Assembly (NCBI GenBank): GCA_934645175.1
Contig: CAKUDE010000025.1
Location: 1-32,979 of the forward strand
From: an uncultured Oscillospiraceae bacterium
GTDB lineage: Bacteria; Bacillota; Clostridia; Oscillospirales; Oscillospiraceae
Direction: 5' to 3'
DNA: 32,979 nt
Below, in pieces: positions 22,177 to 29,642 of the stretch (the stretch's first letter is position 1; each line of letters begins with the position of its first letter). The notes beneath the pieces are model-generated. The model saw nothing but the letters and a program-made list of their open reading frames with translations, made no database searches and was not told where the DNA came from. The translations under genes were made by a program, and so were the position numbers.

Positions 22177-22722
22177 ATGACAGAAGAAATCCGTATTCAG
22201 GCGCAGCAGGCCGCGCAGCTTCTTTGCGAAAAGGCGAAGCTGCACGCGGGGGATCTGGTGGTCGTCGGCTGCTCCACAAGCGAAATCTGCGGCAGCCGTA
22301 TCGGCTCGGACTCGCGGCCGGAGGTTGCGCAGGTCGTGTTTGACGCGATTTACGGCGTGCTGCGCGAAAAGGGAATTTGGCTTGCGGCGCAGTGCTGCGA
22401 GCATCTGAACCGGGCGCTCATCGTAGAGCGCGCCGCGCTGCCGAATGCCGACCGCGTGAACGTTGTGCCGCAGCCCAAGGCGGGCGGCTCGTTCGCGACT
22501 GCGGCATATCACGCCTTTGCCGAGCCGATTGCCGTGGAAAGCATCCGCGCCGACGCCGGGCTGGACATCGGCGGCACGCTCATCGGTATGCACCTGAAGC
22601 CCGTCGCCGTCCCGCTGCGGCTGGGGCTCGACCATATCGGCAGCGCCATTCTGCTGGCGGCGCGAACCCGCCCGAAGTTTATCGGCGGCGTCCGCGCGAT
22701 CTACGATCAGGAGCTGCTCTGA
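22177..22722 (+). CDS. ywlG: YwlG/DUF436 family protein (TIGR01440)
   Basis: A 181-residue protein of a family conserved in Bacillota but of unknown function. Signature parts are VVVGCSTSEICGSRIGSDS, GIWLAAQCCEHLNRALIVER, ADAGLDIGGTLIGMHLKPVAVPL and GGVRAIYDQELL. The ATG follows AGGAGGG. Its place behind the ECF S-component gene is suggestive of a link with vitamin metabolism, without further evidence. Confidence 0.88.
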   Translation: MTEEIRIQAQQAAQLLCEKAKLHAGDLVVVGCSTSEICGSRIGSDSRPEVAQVVFDAIYGVLREKGIWLAAQCCEHLNRALIVERAALPNADRVNVVPQPKAGGSFATAAYHAFAEPIAVESIRADAGLDIGGTLIGMHLKPVAVPLRLGLDHIGSAILLAARTRPKFIGGVRAIYDQELL

Positions 22723-22734
22723 AAAACCGCACGC

Positions 22735-22847
22735 CCCGCTCCGACGACTTCCCCTTGCGGGGAAAGACGGACGAGAAACTGGATGGAGCGGCCGGGTGAG
22801 GTGTCCGCCGCGAGCAAAGAGGCTCCCCTTACAAGGGGAGCCTCTTT
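22735..22847. repeat. Degraded repeat and GC hairpin after ywlG
   Basis: A family B-like remnant (CTTCCCCTTGCGGGGAAAG, then GGTGAGGTGTCCGCCG) leads to a strong hairpin AAAGAGGCTCCCCTT / AAGGGGAGCCTCTTT at 22816-22847. The hairpin is followed by little T, so it is a poor but possible terminator for ywlG. Confidence 0.55.
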
Positions 22848-22848
22848 A

Positions 22849-23023
22849 TGTCATTGCGCAAGCCCGAAGGGGGCGCGGCAATCCGAAAGAATATGTCATT
22901 GCGAGGCCACGTCAGTGGCCGTGGCAATCTCCTGTAAGCCCCTGCATTAGATTGCCGCGTCGGGCTTGCGCCCTCCTCGCAATGACACAAAACGGGAGAC
23001 GCCGCACGCTCCTCGCAATGACA
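22849..23023. repeat. Last family A repeats in the window
   Basis: A degraded unit (22849-22885), a complete element (22894-22987, inserts CCACGTCAGTGG and GGGCTTGCGCCC) and a degraded right unit (to 23023). No member was seen from here to 32979. Confidence 0.88.
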
Positions 23024-23042
23024 TACGGCGGTGCGGTGCACG

Positions 23043-23071
23043 AAAGCCCCTCTTTGGAAAGAGGGGCTTTT
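23043..23071. terminator. Terminator hairpin between convergent ywlG and ddl
   Basis: AAAGCCCCTCTTT-GGA-AAGAGGGGCTTTTT. The T-run is on the plus strand, so it best serves the ECF-ywlG side; the hairpin may also stop ddl transcripts. Confidence 0.8.
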
Positions 23072-23089
23072 TACTGCCGTAAGCGGCGG

Positions 23090-24292
23090 TTATCGCTTGC
23101 TGCCCTTGCTGCCGCCGAGGTCGGCGGTTTGCAGCAGATTTGTTTCAAAGGAGAAGCTCAGGCTTTCCTGCTCGCGCTCACGCTTGAGCGCCAGCTCGAT
23201 CAGCCGGTCGAGCAGCTTCGGATAGTCCATACCGAGCGGCTGCCAGAGATAGAACGACAGTGAGCCGGGGATGGTATTGATCTCGTTAAGATAAAGGCGG
23301 TCGGCTGCGGTGTCCAGCAGGAAGTCAATGCGTGCGACACCCGCGCAGCCGAGCGCGCGGAAGGCCTTTACGGCCAGCGTGCGTACCTCCTCACGGCGCT
23401 CCGGGGAGAGGTCGGCGGGGATTTTACGCGACAGGCTTGCCATGCCCTTGCTGCCGCCGGACTTGCCGTTTTTACCGACCTTGCCGCCGGCCATATATTT
23501 GTCCTCGTAGCTCAGAATGTCCGTCGCGTTGAGCGGCTCCTCGCATTCGGACGCCTCGGCCTCATAAATATCGCCGAGCACGGCGCAGTTGATCTCACGC
23601 AGATGCACAACGGCGGGCTCCAGCAGTACCCGACCGGCAAAGCGGAAGGCGAGGTCAAGCGCTTCGGCAAGCTCCGCGCGGTCTCCGGCCTTCCGGATGC
23701 CGACGCTGGAGCCGAGGTTCACGGGCTTGACGATTACGGGATAGCCGAACGCCGTTTCAATGTCCGTTAATGTGGCGGTTTCGTCTGCATAGAAGTCCGT
23801 TTTCAGATAGCACTTACCGGGCAGCACGGGAACGCCCGCGTCGCGGAACAAAACCTTTTGCGCATATTTGTCCATGCCGAGCGCCGACGAAAGCACATCG
23901 CAGCCGGCGTAGGGCAGGCCAAGCGTGTGCAGATAGCCCTGTAAGGTGCCGTCCTCCACGTTTGTGCCGTGGACGACGGGCAGCGCCACGTCGATGATCC
24001 GATGGAAGCGCCTGCGGCCGAAATGCCTGACCGGCTCGGTGACGGCCACGCGGCCGCCCTCGTTGAGCAGAATAACGCGCGTACTCTCCTTGAGCAGCGC
24101 CGGGATGTCGCGATAGGCGCGGATGTTCCCGATTTGCTCGCCGACATACATTTCGTTTTGCTTTGTAATATAAATGGGAAGCGGGTCGTATTTCTCGGGG
24201 TCGAGCTTCGCCAACGCCTGAAGCGCGGAGATGACGGACACCTCGTGCTCGACGCTTTTCCCGCCGAACAGCACCGCTACGCAAAGTTTCAT
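23090..24292 (-). CDS. ddl: D-alanine--D-alanine ligase
   Basis: Makes the D-Ala-D-Ala dipeptide for peptidoglycan; an ATP-grasp enzyme of the cytoplasm. The 400-residue product shows VLFGGKSVEHEVSVISA at its start, PVVHGTNVEDGTLQG, the ATP-binding PVIVKPVNLGSSVGI, SYEDKY, and the metal site FLLD...LYLNEINTIPGSL. It is longer than most Ddl proteins because of a Gly/Lys-rich insert (GGKVGKNGKSGGSKGM, near residue 275) and a C-terminal tail of about 25 residues. ATG 24292 follows AAAGGTGGA; a TTG frame to 24310 overlaps the previous stop and is less likely. SYEDKY supports D-Ala-D-Ala rather than D-Lac products. Confidence 0.95.
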   Translation of the reverse strand: MKLCVAVLFGGKSVEHEVSVISALQALAKLDPEKYDPLPIYITKQNEMYVGEQIGNIRAYRDIPALLKESTRVILLNEGGRVAVTEPVRHFGRRRFHRIIDVALPVVHGTNVEDGTLQGYLHTLGLPYAGCDVLSSALGMDKYAQKVLFRDAGVPVLPGKCYLKTDFYADETATLTDIETAFGYPVIVKPVNLGSSVGIRKAGDRAELAEALDLAFRFAGRVLLEPAVVHLREINCAVLGDIYEAEASECEEPLNATDILSYEDKYMAGGKVGKNGKSGGSKGMASLSRKIPADLSPERREEVRTLAVKAFRALGCAGVARIDFLLDTAADRLYLNEINTIPGSLSFYLWQPLGMDYPKLLDRLIELALKREREQESLSFSFETNLLQTADLGGSKGSKR

Positions 24293-24306
24293 TGCAATTC
24301 CACCTT

Positions 24307-25866
24307 TCAATAATTGTCCGGGAGGTCGTTTTCCAGCAGGATCACGCGCTCGCGACCGCCGGTTTTGCAGCCGTAGGCGCGTTCCAGCGCCGCCTGAAGG
24401 TCGTGCGCGACGGTCAGATGCGCTTCGTCAAAGCCCGCTGCGCGGACGCCCTCGGCGATGGGCACGGCCTGCTTTTCGCCGACAAGGATGATCTCGTCGC
24501 AGAATTTCGCGGCGTAAGTGCCGAATTCCCGGTTCAGCTCCGCCTGCTTTGCGCCCAGCTCGACCATACCGGGGGTGACGAGAATGCGATAGCCGTCAAA
24601 CAGCGCCAGCGCGTCGATGGCGGCGTGTGCTCCGGCGGGGTTGGAATTATAAGCGTCGTCGATAATTGTAACATTGCCGCTTCTGCGGAGCTGCAGGCGA
24701 TGCTCGACGCTTTCGATGCGCTGCGCCTGCGCACGGAGCTTCTCCGGCGCGATGCCCAGCTCACAGCAGACGGCGATTGCGCCGATCAGATTGATGACAT
24801 TGTGCCGCCCGAGCAGGCGCGCGCCGAACTCGAAGCTGTCGCCCTTCGGCGTGTGCGCCACAAAGCGCGTGCCGCGCGCCGAGGCGGTGATGTCCGTTGC
24901 GTAATAGTCGCAGGCGTCGCTCAGGCCGTAGGTGATTTTTTTGCCGGCGTAGCCCTCGGCGGCGATACGTACGTTTTCGTCCTCAAAGTTCAGAAAGGCC
25001 GTTCCGTCGGGCGGAAGGGCGTTGACCAGCTCGAATTTTGTCCTTCGGATGTTTTCCATGCTCCCGAAGGTTTCCAGATGCTGCGGGCCGATGGAGGTCA
25101 CGACGCCGAGCTTCGGCGAAACGATGTCGCACAGCTCACGGATGTCGCCGACGTGCCGCGCGCCCATTTCGCATACGAAGATCCGATGCTGCGGACGCAG
25201 CCTCGTGCGCACGGTCAAAACGACGCCCATCGGCGTGTTGTAGCTCTCCGGTGTCATCAGCGTGTCGTATTGTGCCGAAAGCAGCGTCGTCAGCAGGTGC
25301 TTGACGCTCGTTTTGCCATAGCTGCCGGTTACGCCGACGGTCAGGAGCGACGGGTCGTTTTTCAGGATGCGCCTGGCGTCGTTGATATACCAGCGCCTCA
25401 CGGCGGCTTCGACCGGCGCATTGATAAGCCCGGCGAGCAGCACCCAAAGCGGCTGCAAAAGCGTGCACAGCGCCAGCGCCGCATAATACAGCCGCGCGCT
25501 GCCGCGCAGCAGCGCAGGCAGGAGCGCCGACACCAGCAGCAGAGCCATTGTGACAAACAGCCGCACGACGCGTTTGGTACAGACCAGAGGCTTTTTTGCC
25601 TTCCGCGGAATGCACAGCACGGCCTGAATGCAGAAGATGCAGAACACCGTACCGATCAGCAGCGGCGTTTCCTTTCGCACGGCGGCGACGCAGCAGGCGA
25701 CGGTCGCCAGCGCAAGCGGGAGCCAGCGGCGCATCCCGTGCTTCACCAGCCAGCGCCGGTGTGTGGACAGGCGATAGGAGTTGAGCTGAAACATATGCAC
25801 CGAGCCGATTGAGGCCAGCGCAAAAAAGCTCAGAAAGGGCAGAAGGATCAGCAGATTCCACGACAT
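24307..25866 (-). CDS. murF: MurF-like Mur ligase with N-terminal membrane domain
   Basis: The C-terminal two thirds is a Mur ligase: P-loop GVTGSYGKTS (about residue 180), TPESYNTPMGV, the FVCEMGARHVGDI segment of the MurF type, the central Lys region RRTKFELVNALP and the last-domain motif IDDAYNSNPAG. MurF adds D-Ala-D-Ala to UDP-MurNAc-tripeptide, and the next gene is ddl, which makes that dipeptide. The first 155 residues are not the usual MurF substrate-binding domain; they form about five hydrophobic helices (about 5-25, 47-63, 68-87, 100-122, 127-150). ATG 25866 follows GGAG; a GTG at 25875 overlaps the hydrolase stop. Classic MurF function is likely but unproved; a paralogue acting on other substrates is possible. 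Confidence 0.85.
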   Translation of the reverse strand: MSWNLLILLPFLSFFALASIGSVHMFQLNSYRLSTHRRWLVKHGMRRWLPLALATVACCVAAVRKETPLLIGTVFCIFCIQAVLCIPRKAKKPLVCTKRVVRLFVTMALLLVSALLPALLRGSARLYYAALALCTLLQPLWVLLAGLINAPVEAAVRRWYINDARRILKNDPSLLTVGVTGSYGKTSVKHLLTTLLSAQYDTLMTPESYNTPMGVVLTVRTRLRPQHRIFVCEMGARHVGDIRELCDIVSPKLGVVTSIGPQHLETFGSMENIRRTKFELVNALPPDGTAFLNFEDENVRIAAEGYAGKKITYGLSDACDYYATDITASARGTRFVAHTPKGDSFEFGARLLGRHNVINLIGAIAVCCELGIAPEKLRAQAQRIESVEHRLQLRRSGNVTIIDDAYNSNPAGAHAAIDALALFDGYRILVTPGMVELGAKQAELNREFGTYAAKFCDEIILVGEKQAVPIAEGVRAAGFDEAHLTVAHDLQAALERAYGCKTGGRERVILLENDLPDNY

Positions 25867-25871
25867 GGCAA

Positions 25872-26639
25872 TCACTCCAGACGGAAAAATGAGGCGATGA
25901 TGCGCGAGAAAATCACCGGCTGCTCCAGAAAGCAGAAGTGTCCGGCATTCGGAATGACGGCCAGACCGGCATTCGGCATGGCTTTTTCCATGGTCTGTCC
26001 GTCGGAAAGAGGCGTTGCGGTGTCGTTTTCGCCCCAGATGAGCAGCGTTTCAGGCCGGACTCCCGGCAGAAGCGGCGTCAGGTCCTCGTTGACGGTTTTC
26101 ACAAGGCATTCCCGCATCCGGGGGGACGCGGCGGCATAGTCCGCCGAGCCGAAGCGCTTGCGCAGCGCCTCCAACGCGCCGGGGAAGAGCCTGCGCACGG
26201 GCGCGAAGCCCGCGATTGCGCGCAGAAAGCGGTAGAGTCTGCGCCGTGCGCCGCCTTTTTTCGTCGGCTGCGGGCGGATGCCTGCGCTGTCGATGAGGAC
26301 GATGCGCCGGACGGCAAAGGGCAGCGTGCGGTTGGCGAGCTTGATGATAATTCGGCCGCCGAAGGAATGGCCGATCAGTGTCAGCGACGAAAAGCCGAAG
26401 GGCTGCAAGAACTCCAGCACGACGTCGGCAAAGTCGTCCACGCCGTAGGCGCAGGGCGGTTCGTCGGACTCGCCGAAGCCCGGAAGATCGAGCGCCAGCA
26501 CGCGATAGCCGCGCGCAAGCTGCTCCAGCATGGCGCGGTGCACCTCCAGATTCGACCCCCAGCCGTGCAGCACGAGAATCGGCTCGCCGCTGCCGAGATC
26601 GACATAATTGAGTTTCATGCCGCGCAAGGTGACATTCAC
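25872..26639 (-). CDS. Alpha/beta hydrolase
   Basis: The 255-residue product has the alpha/beta-hydrolase triad: nucleophile Ser in GHSFGG (about residue 92), Asp in WGENDTATPL and His in NAGHFCFLEQP, with the oxyanion motif HGWG near residue 27. The substrate is unknown. GTG 26639 follows the ribosome site GGAGGAGGG; no better start exists. It leads the unit hydrolase-murF-ddl from its own promoter, and the 5-base gap to murF supports coexpression, so a cell-envelope role is possible. Confidence 0.88.
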   Translation of the reverse strand: MNVTLRGMKLNYVDLGSGEPILVLHGWGSNLEVHRAMLEQLARGYRVLALDLPGFGESDEPPCAYGVDDFADVVLEFLQPFGFSSLTLIGHSFGGRIIIKLANRTLPFAVRRIVLIDSAGIRPQPTKKGGARRRLYRFLRAIAGFAPVRRLFPGALEALRKRFGSADYAAASPRMRECLVKTVNEDLTPLLPGVRPETLLIWGENDTATPLSDGQTMEKAMPNAGLAVIPNAGHFCFLEQPVIFSRIIASFFRLE

Positions 26640-26674
26640 ACCGCAGCCCTCCTCCTCGGAAAGATTCAGGGAAA

Positions 26675-26703
26675 ATTATAACAGAGTTTTACGGAATTTA
26701 CAA
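26675..26703 (-). promoter_or_regulatory. Promoter of hydrolase-murF-ddl
   Basis: On the minus strand TTGTAA (26703-26698), 17-base spacer, TATAAT (26680-26675), in the 78-base gap after the YdcF gene. It separates this group from the thrS group. Confidence 0.8.
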
Positions 26704-26717
26704 GCAGATCGCGTCGC

Positions 26718-27497
26718 TCAGCCGAAAAGGAGCGTCGCCCACACGGCGAGAATCTCGCGCAGGAGCATATTGACGAAAAATGCCCGGTCGGTTGTTCGCG
26801 CAGGGACGCACAGCGCCGTCAGTCCCTCGTTTTTTGCCAGCAGGGTTGCGCGGCACAGGTGAAACTCCGACGATACGACTGCCGCCCGTGCGGGGGCGAA
26901 GCCCTCCTCGGCGGCGATCAGGCCGACCGAATAGCGGAAGTTTTCGCGCGTATTCGTCGAGCGTTCCTCCTTACGCAGCCGCGCGGGGTCGACGCCGCGC
27001 GCGGTGAGCCAGAGGAACATACACTCCGCCTCGGTGATATTCTCCCCCGGCCCCCGTCCGCCGGAGAGGACGGCTTTCGCCTCCGGGTAACGCGTCAGGT
27101 AGTCCAGCGCGGCGCGGAGCCGCTGGCTCAGAGAGACGCTGGGCGTCGTTCCGTCCACGCCCGCGCCGAGAACGATCAGCCAGCCGGCATCGGGATCCTT
27201 TGCGCCGGAGGCGGCGGAGAGGATCCATGCGCCCGTAGCGGCGGCGAGCAGCAGTGCCAGCGCCATGCCGCCGAGCAGGATGCGCCTTGCCCATTTTATT
27301 GCGCGGGGAAAGCGGCCGCGCAGCACGTCGAGCGCGCCGAATATCAGCACGAGCGCCGCCGCCGCGAACAGGAGCATCCCCGTAAAGGCATAGCCGTAGA
27401 CGTAAAAACGGAACACCCAGCCCAATGCGGCGAGCAGCGCCGCCGCGCCGGCATAGCACAGACAGCGGCGCAAGAGCGCCGTGCGCTGCGGCTTCAT
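26718..27497 (-). CDS. YdcF/DUF218 family membrane protein
   Basis: The 259-residue product has three N-terminal membrane helices (about 13-30, 36-58, 70-95) and a DUF218 domain with LIVLGAGVDG, SLSQRLRAALDYL, AVLSGGRGPGENITEAE and EERSTNTRENFRYS. Members such as SanA and YdcF act in envelope-related processes, with unclear reactions. Its ATG overlaps the M42 stop by four bases (ATGA), which implies translational coupling. Confidence 0.87.
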   Translation of the reverse strand: MKPQRTALLRRCLCYAGAAALLAALGWVFRFYVYGYAFTGMLLFAAAALVLIFGALDVLRGRFPRAIKWARRILLGGMALALLLAAATGAWILSAASGAKDPDAGWLIVLGAGVDGTTPSVSLSQRLRAALDYLTRYPEAKAVLSGGRGPGENITEAECMFLWLTARGVDPARLRKEERSTNTRENFRYSVGLIAAEEGFAPARAAVVSSEFHLCRATLLAKNEGLTALCVPARTTDRAFFVNMLLREILAVWATLLFG

Positions 27498-28528
27498 CGG
27501 AACAGGTAGCCCTTCAGGACGCGCAGGGTATTGAGGACGCCGTCTTTGTGGCTGCGCTCATAGCCGTGCGAGGCGTAAACGCCCGCGCCGATCAGGCCGT
27601 GGCGCAGGTCGTAGCCCGCGCGGAGAGTCGCCTCGACGTCGCTGCCGTAACCGGGGTAGATGTCCACGGCGTAGTCCGCGCCCTCGCGCTTCGCTGCGTC
27701 GATGAGCTTGCCGACGACCTCATAGGAATACGGCCCGCCGGAATCCTTTGCGCAGATGGAGACCTGCCGCTCGGTGCATTGCAGGCCGCTGCCCACGCAG
27801 CCCATATCGACCGAGATGGCCTCGGTCACGCCCGCCGGAACGGAGGCGGAGCCGCCGTGACCGACTTCTTCATAAACCGTAACGTGGACATAAACGCGGC
27901 GGGAGGGCGTGAGCTTCTCGTCGTGCAGGAATTTGGCAAAGCCCAGCAGAATGCCGACGGAGAGCTTGTCGTCCAGGAAGCGGCTCTTGATATAACCGGA
28001 GGACGTTACGCGGGTACGCGGCTCGAAGCAGACGACGTCGCCCACGCAGATGCCGAGCCGTTTCACGTCGTCGGCGCTTTCGACCGGTTCGTCAAGAACG
28101 ATCTCCACGGTGTCCCAGCTTCGCTTGACGTTGTTATACTCCATATTGACGTGGATGGAGGCGTTGCAGAGCTGGCAGGTACCTTCGATCACGCGGCCGT
28201 CTCTGGTGTAAACACGGACGTTTTCCGCCTCGGCGTTGTTGGCGTTCATGCCGCCGAGCCGGTCAATCCGCAGGCGGCCGCTGCCCTTGATCTCGGCGAC
28301 CATACCGCCGAGCGTGTCGGCGTGCGCCTCCAGAAGTAGAGCGTCGTTTTCGTCCGTACCGCCCAGATCGATCATCACACCGCCCTTGGCGGTCTGCCAC
28401 GCGCGGAAGCCGAGCGCTTCAAATTCGCGCTGCACGAGCGCCGCCGCGGCGGCGGTAAAGCCGGAGGGGCTGTCAACCGCGAGAAGCTGCACGGTCTTTT
28501 CGACCGCAAAATCCACATACTTTTCCAT
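27494..28528 (-). CDS. M42 family metallo-aminopeptidase
   Basis: Two-metal aminopeptidase that trims peptides in the cytoplasm; family members form large tetrahedral complexes. The 344-residue product has the metal ligands His in EAHADTLGG (about 68), Asp in FLDDKLSVG (about 183), the catalytic and metal Glu pair in VYEEVGHGG (about 216-217), Asp in SVDMGCVG and His in ASHGYERSH. ATG 28528 follows AAAAAAGGAG. It follows the ATP-grasp gene after a 75-base gap that holds a hairpin. Confidence 0.92.
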   Translation of the reverse strand: MEKYVDFAVEKTVQLLAVDSPSGFTAAAAALVQREFEALGFRAWQTAKGGVMIDLGGTDENDALLLEAHADTLGGMVAEIKGSGRLRIDRLGGMNANNAEAENVRVYTRDGRVIEGTCQLCNASIHVNMEYNNVKRSWDTVEIVLDEPVESADDVKRLGICVGDVVCFEPRTRVTSSGYIKSRFLDDKLSVGILLGFAKFLHDEKLTPSRRVYVHVTVYEEVGHGGSASVPAGVTEAISVDMGCVGSGLQCTERQVSICAKDSGGPYSYEVVGKLIDAAKREGADYAVDIYPGYGSDVEATLRAGYDLRHGLIGAGVYASHGYERSHKDGVLNTLRVLKGYLFR

Positions 28529-28562
28529 AGGTTACTCCTTTTTTGACATTACAGATACACAC

Positions 28563-28593
28563 CCGCGCACGACCGGATTCCGGCCGTGCGCGG
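28563..28593 (-). other. Intercistronic hairpin between ATP-grasp and M42 genes
   Basis: In the minus-strand transcript a 14-bp stem CCGCGCACGGCCGG / CCGGUCGUGCGCGG closes on AAU, with one G-U pair. On the plus strand this pair would be an A-C mismatch, so the structure fits RNA from the minus strand. No T-run follows, so it is more likely a stabilising or processing hairpin than a terminator. Confidence 0.5.
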
Positions 28594-28603
28594 AAGCGCG
28601 ATA

Positions 28604-29614
28604 TTACAGGTCTTTCACGAACTGCCGGAAGCGTGGGAGCATTCCCTCGCGGTTCGGCGTATCCGGCGGAACGGGCAAAAAGCCGTTTCCGGGGAAGAAA
28701 TTTCCCTCGATGAGCTGCGGTCCGTCCTCGCCGACGGCGACGTCCCAGCCGACATAGCCGAGCTGCGGTACGACGGCCGTCGCCTCCAGGCACATCTGCA
28801 CGGACTCCTGCCAGAACGGAAGGCGGTAGCCGACGAGCTTGCAGCCGGTGGCGGGATGGATCTCGTACACATTGTCGTTGATGTCGTAGCCCGGATACCA
28901 GATCGTGCCGTCCTCCAGGCGGATGCGCGCGGTGATGCCGCCGGCGTTGAGGTTATCCACGAAATTGCCGCCGTTTCCGATGCGGATGAAGGCATAGACC
29001 ACGTTCGGCACGCCGTCCACGCGCACGGTAACGATGCGGTAGGTGTTGACCGAGCCGGGGTAGAGCGCGGCGACGTCCGGATGCTGCACAATGCAGTCCT
29101 CGATCAGCGCTGCGCCGCTCTGCTTCAGATGCTCATACATCGCATGAAGATCGGCGAAGTCCTTTTTGTCCAGCTTTTCGATGCCGCGCCCGCAGGATTC
29201 CGCGAGCGGCTTGGAGATGATGATCTCGCGCCGCTCCATAAAGCGGCGGAAGCTCTCCTCGTCCGTACCGCGCATATCGAGCCAGCCGCGGCGGACGTAT
29301 TTGGCATACAGGCGGTTGAACTCTACCTTGTCGTCCACGCAGTGGTAGTAGTCGCGGTCGTTGAGCATGGAGACAAGGCGGTTGTTGGTGCCGCGCGTCA
29401 TATAGGTGGCGCGCTGGGCGGGCGTCAGGTCGTAGAACTGGAAGAAGCTGTAGTCCTTATAGCCCGCGCCGTAGCGCAGACCACAGCGCAGAATGTCCGC
29501 AAACAGCCAGACGCGGCTTTTTCCCGTTTTTTTGTGCAGCTCGGATATTGTGGAAAAGAGCTGACGGTAATTCATTTCGCGCAGACGCGCAAACAGGTAT
29601 CCCGGTTTGATCAC
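28604..29614 (-). CDS. Sugar-transfer-associated ATP-grasp protein
   Basis: The 336-residue product resembles the ATP-grasp family linked with surface polysaccharide synthesis (PF14397-like). Evidence is FNRLYAKYVRRGWLDM, EIIISKPLAESCGRGI (ATP-binding Lys), LIEDCIVQHP, SVNTYRIVTVR and the metal site VGWDVAVGEDGPQLIEGN. The acceptor is unknown. GTG 29614 follows AAAGGAGG; it lies 28 bases behind thrS, so it is probably read from the T-box promoter too. Confidence 0.82.
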   Translation of the reverse strand: MIKPGYLFARLREMNYRQLFSTISELHKKTGKSRVWLFADILRCGLRYGAGYKDYSFFQFYDLTPAQRATYMTRGTNNRLVSMLNDRDYYHCVDDKVEFNRLYAKYVRRGWLDMRGTDEESFRRFMERREIIISKPLAESCGRGIEKLDKKDFADLHAMYEHLKQSGAALIEDCIVQHPDVAALYPGSVNTYRIVTVRVDGVPNVVYAFIRIGNGGNFVDNLNAGGITARIRLEDGTIWYPGYDINDNVYEIHPATGCKLVGYRLPFWQESVQMCLEATAVVPQLGYVGWDVAVGEDGPQLIEGNFFPGNGFLPVPPDTPNREGMLPRFRQFVKDL

Positions 29615-29642
29615 GGCGCTTGCCTCCTTTCGGCGGAGCGGA

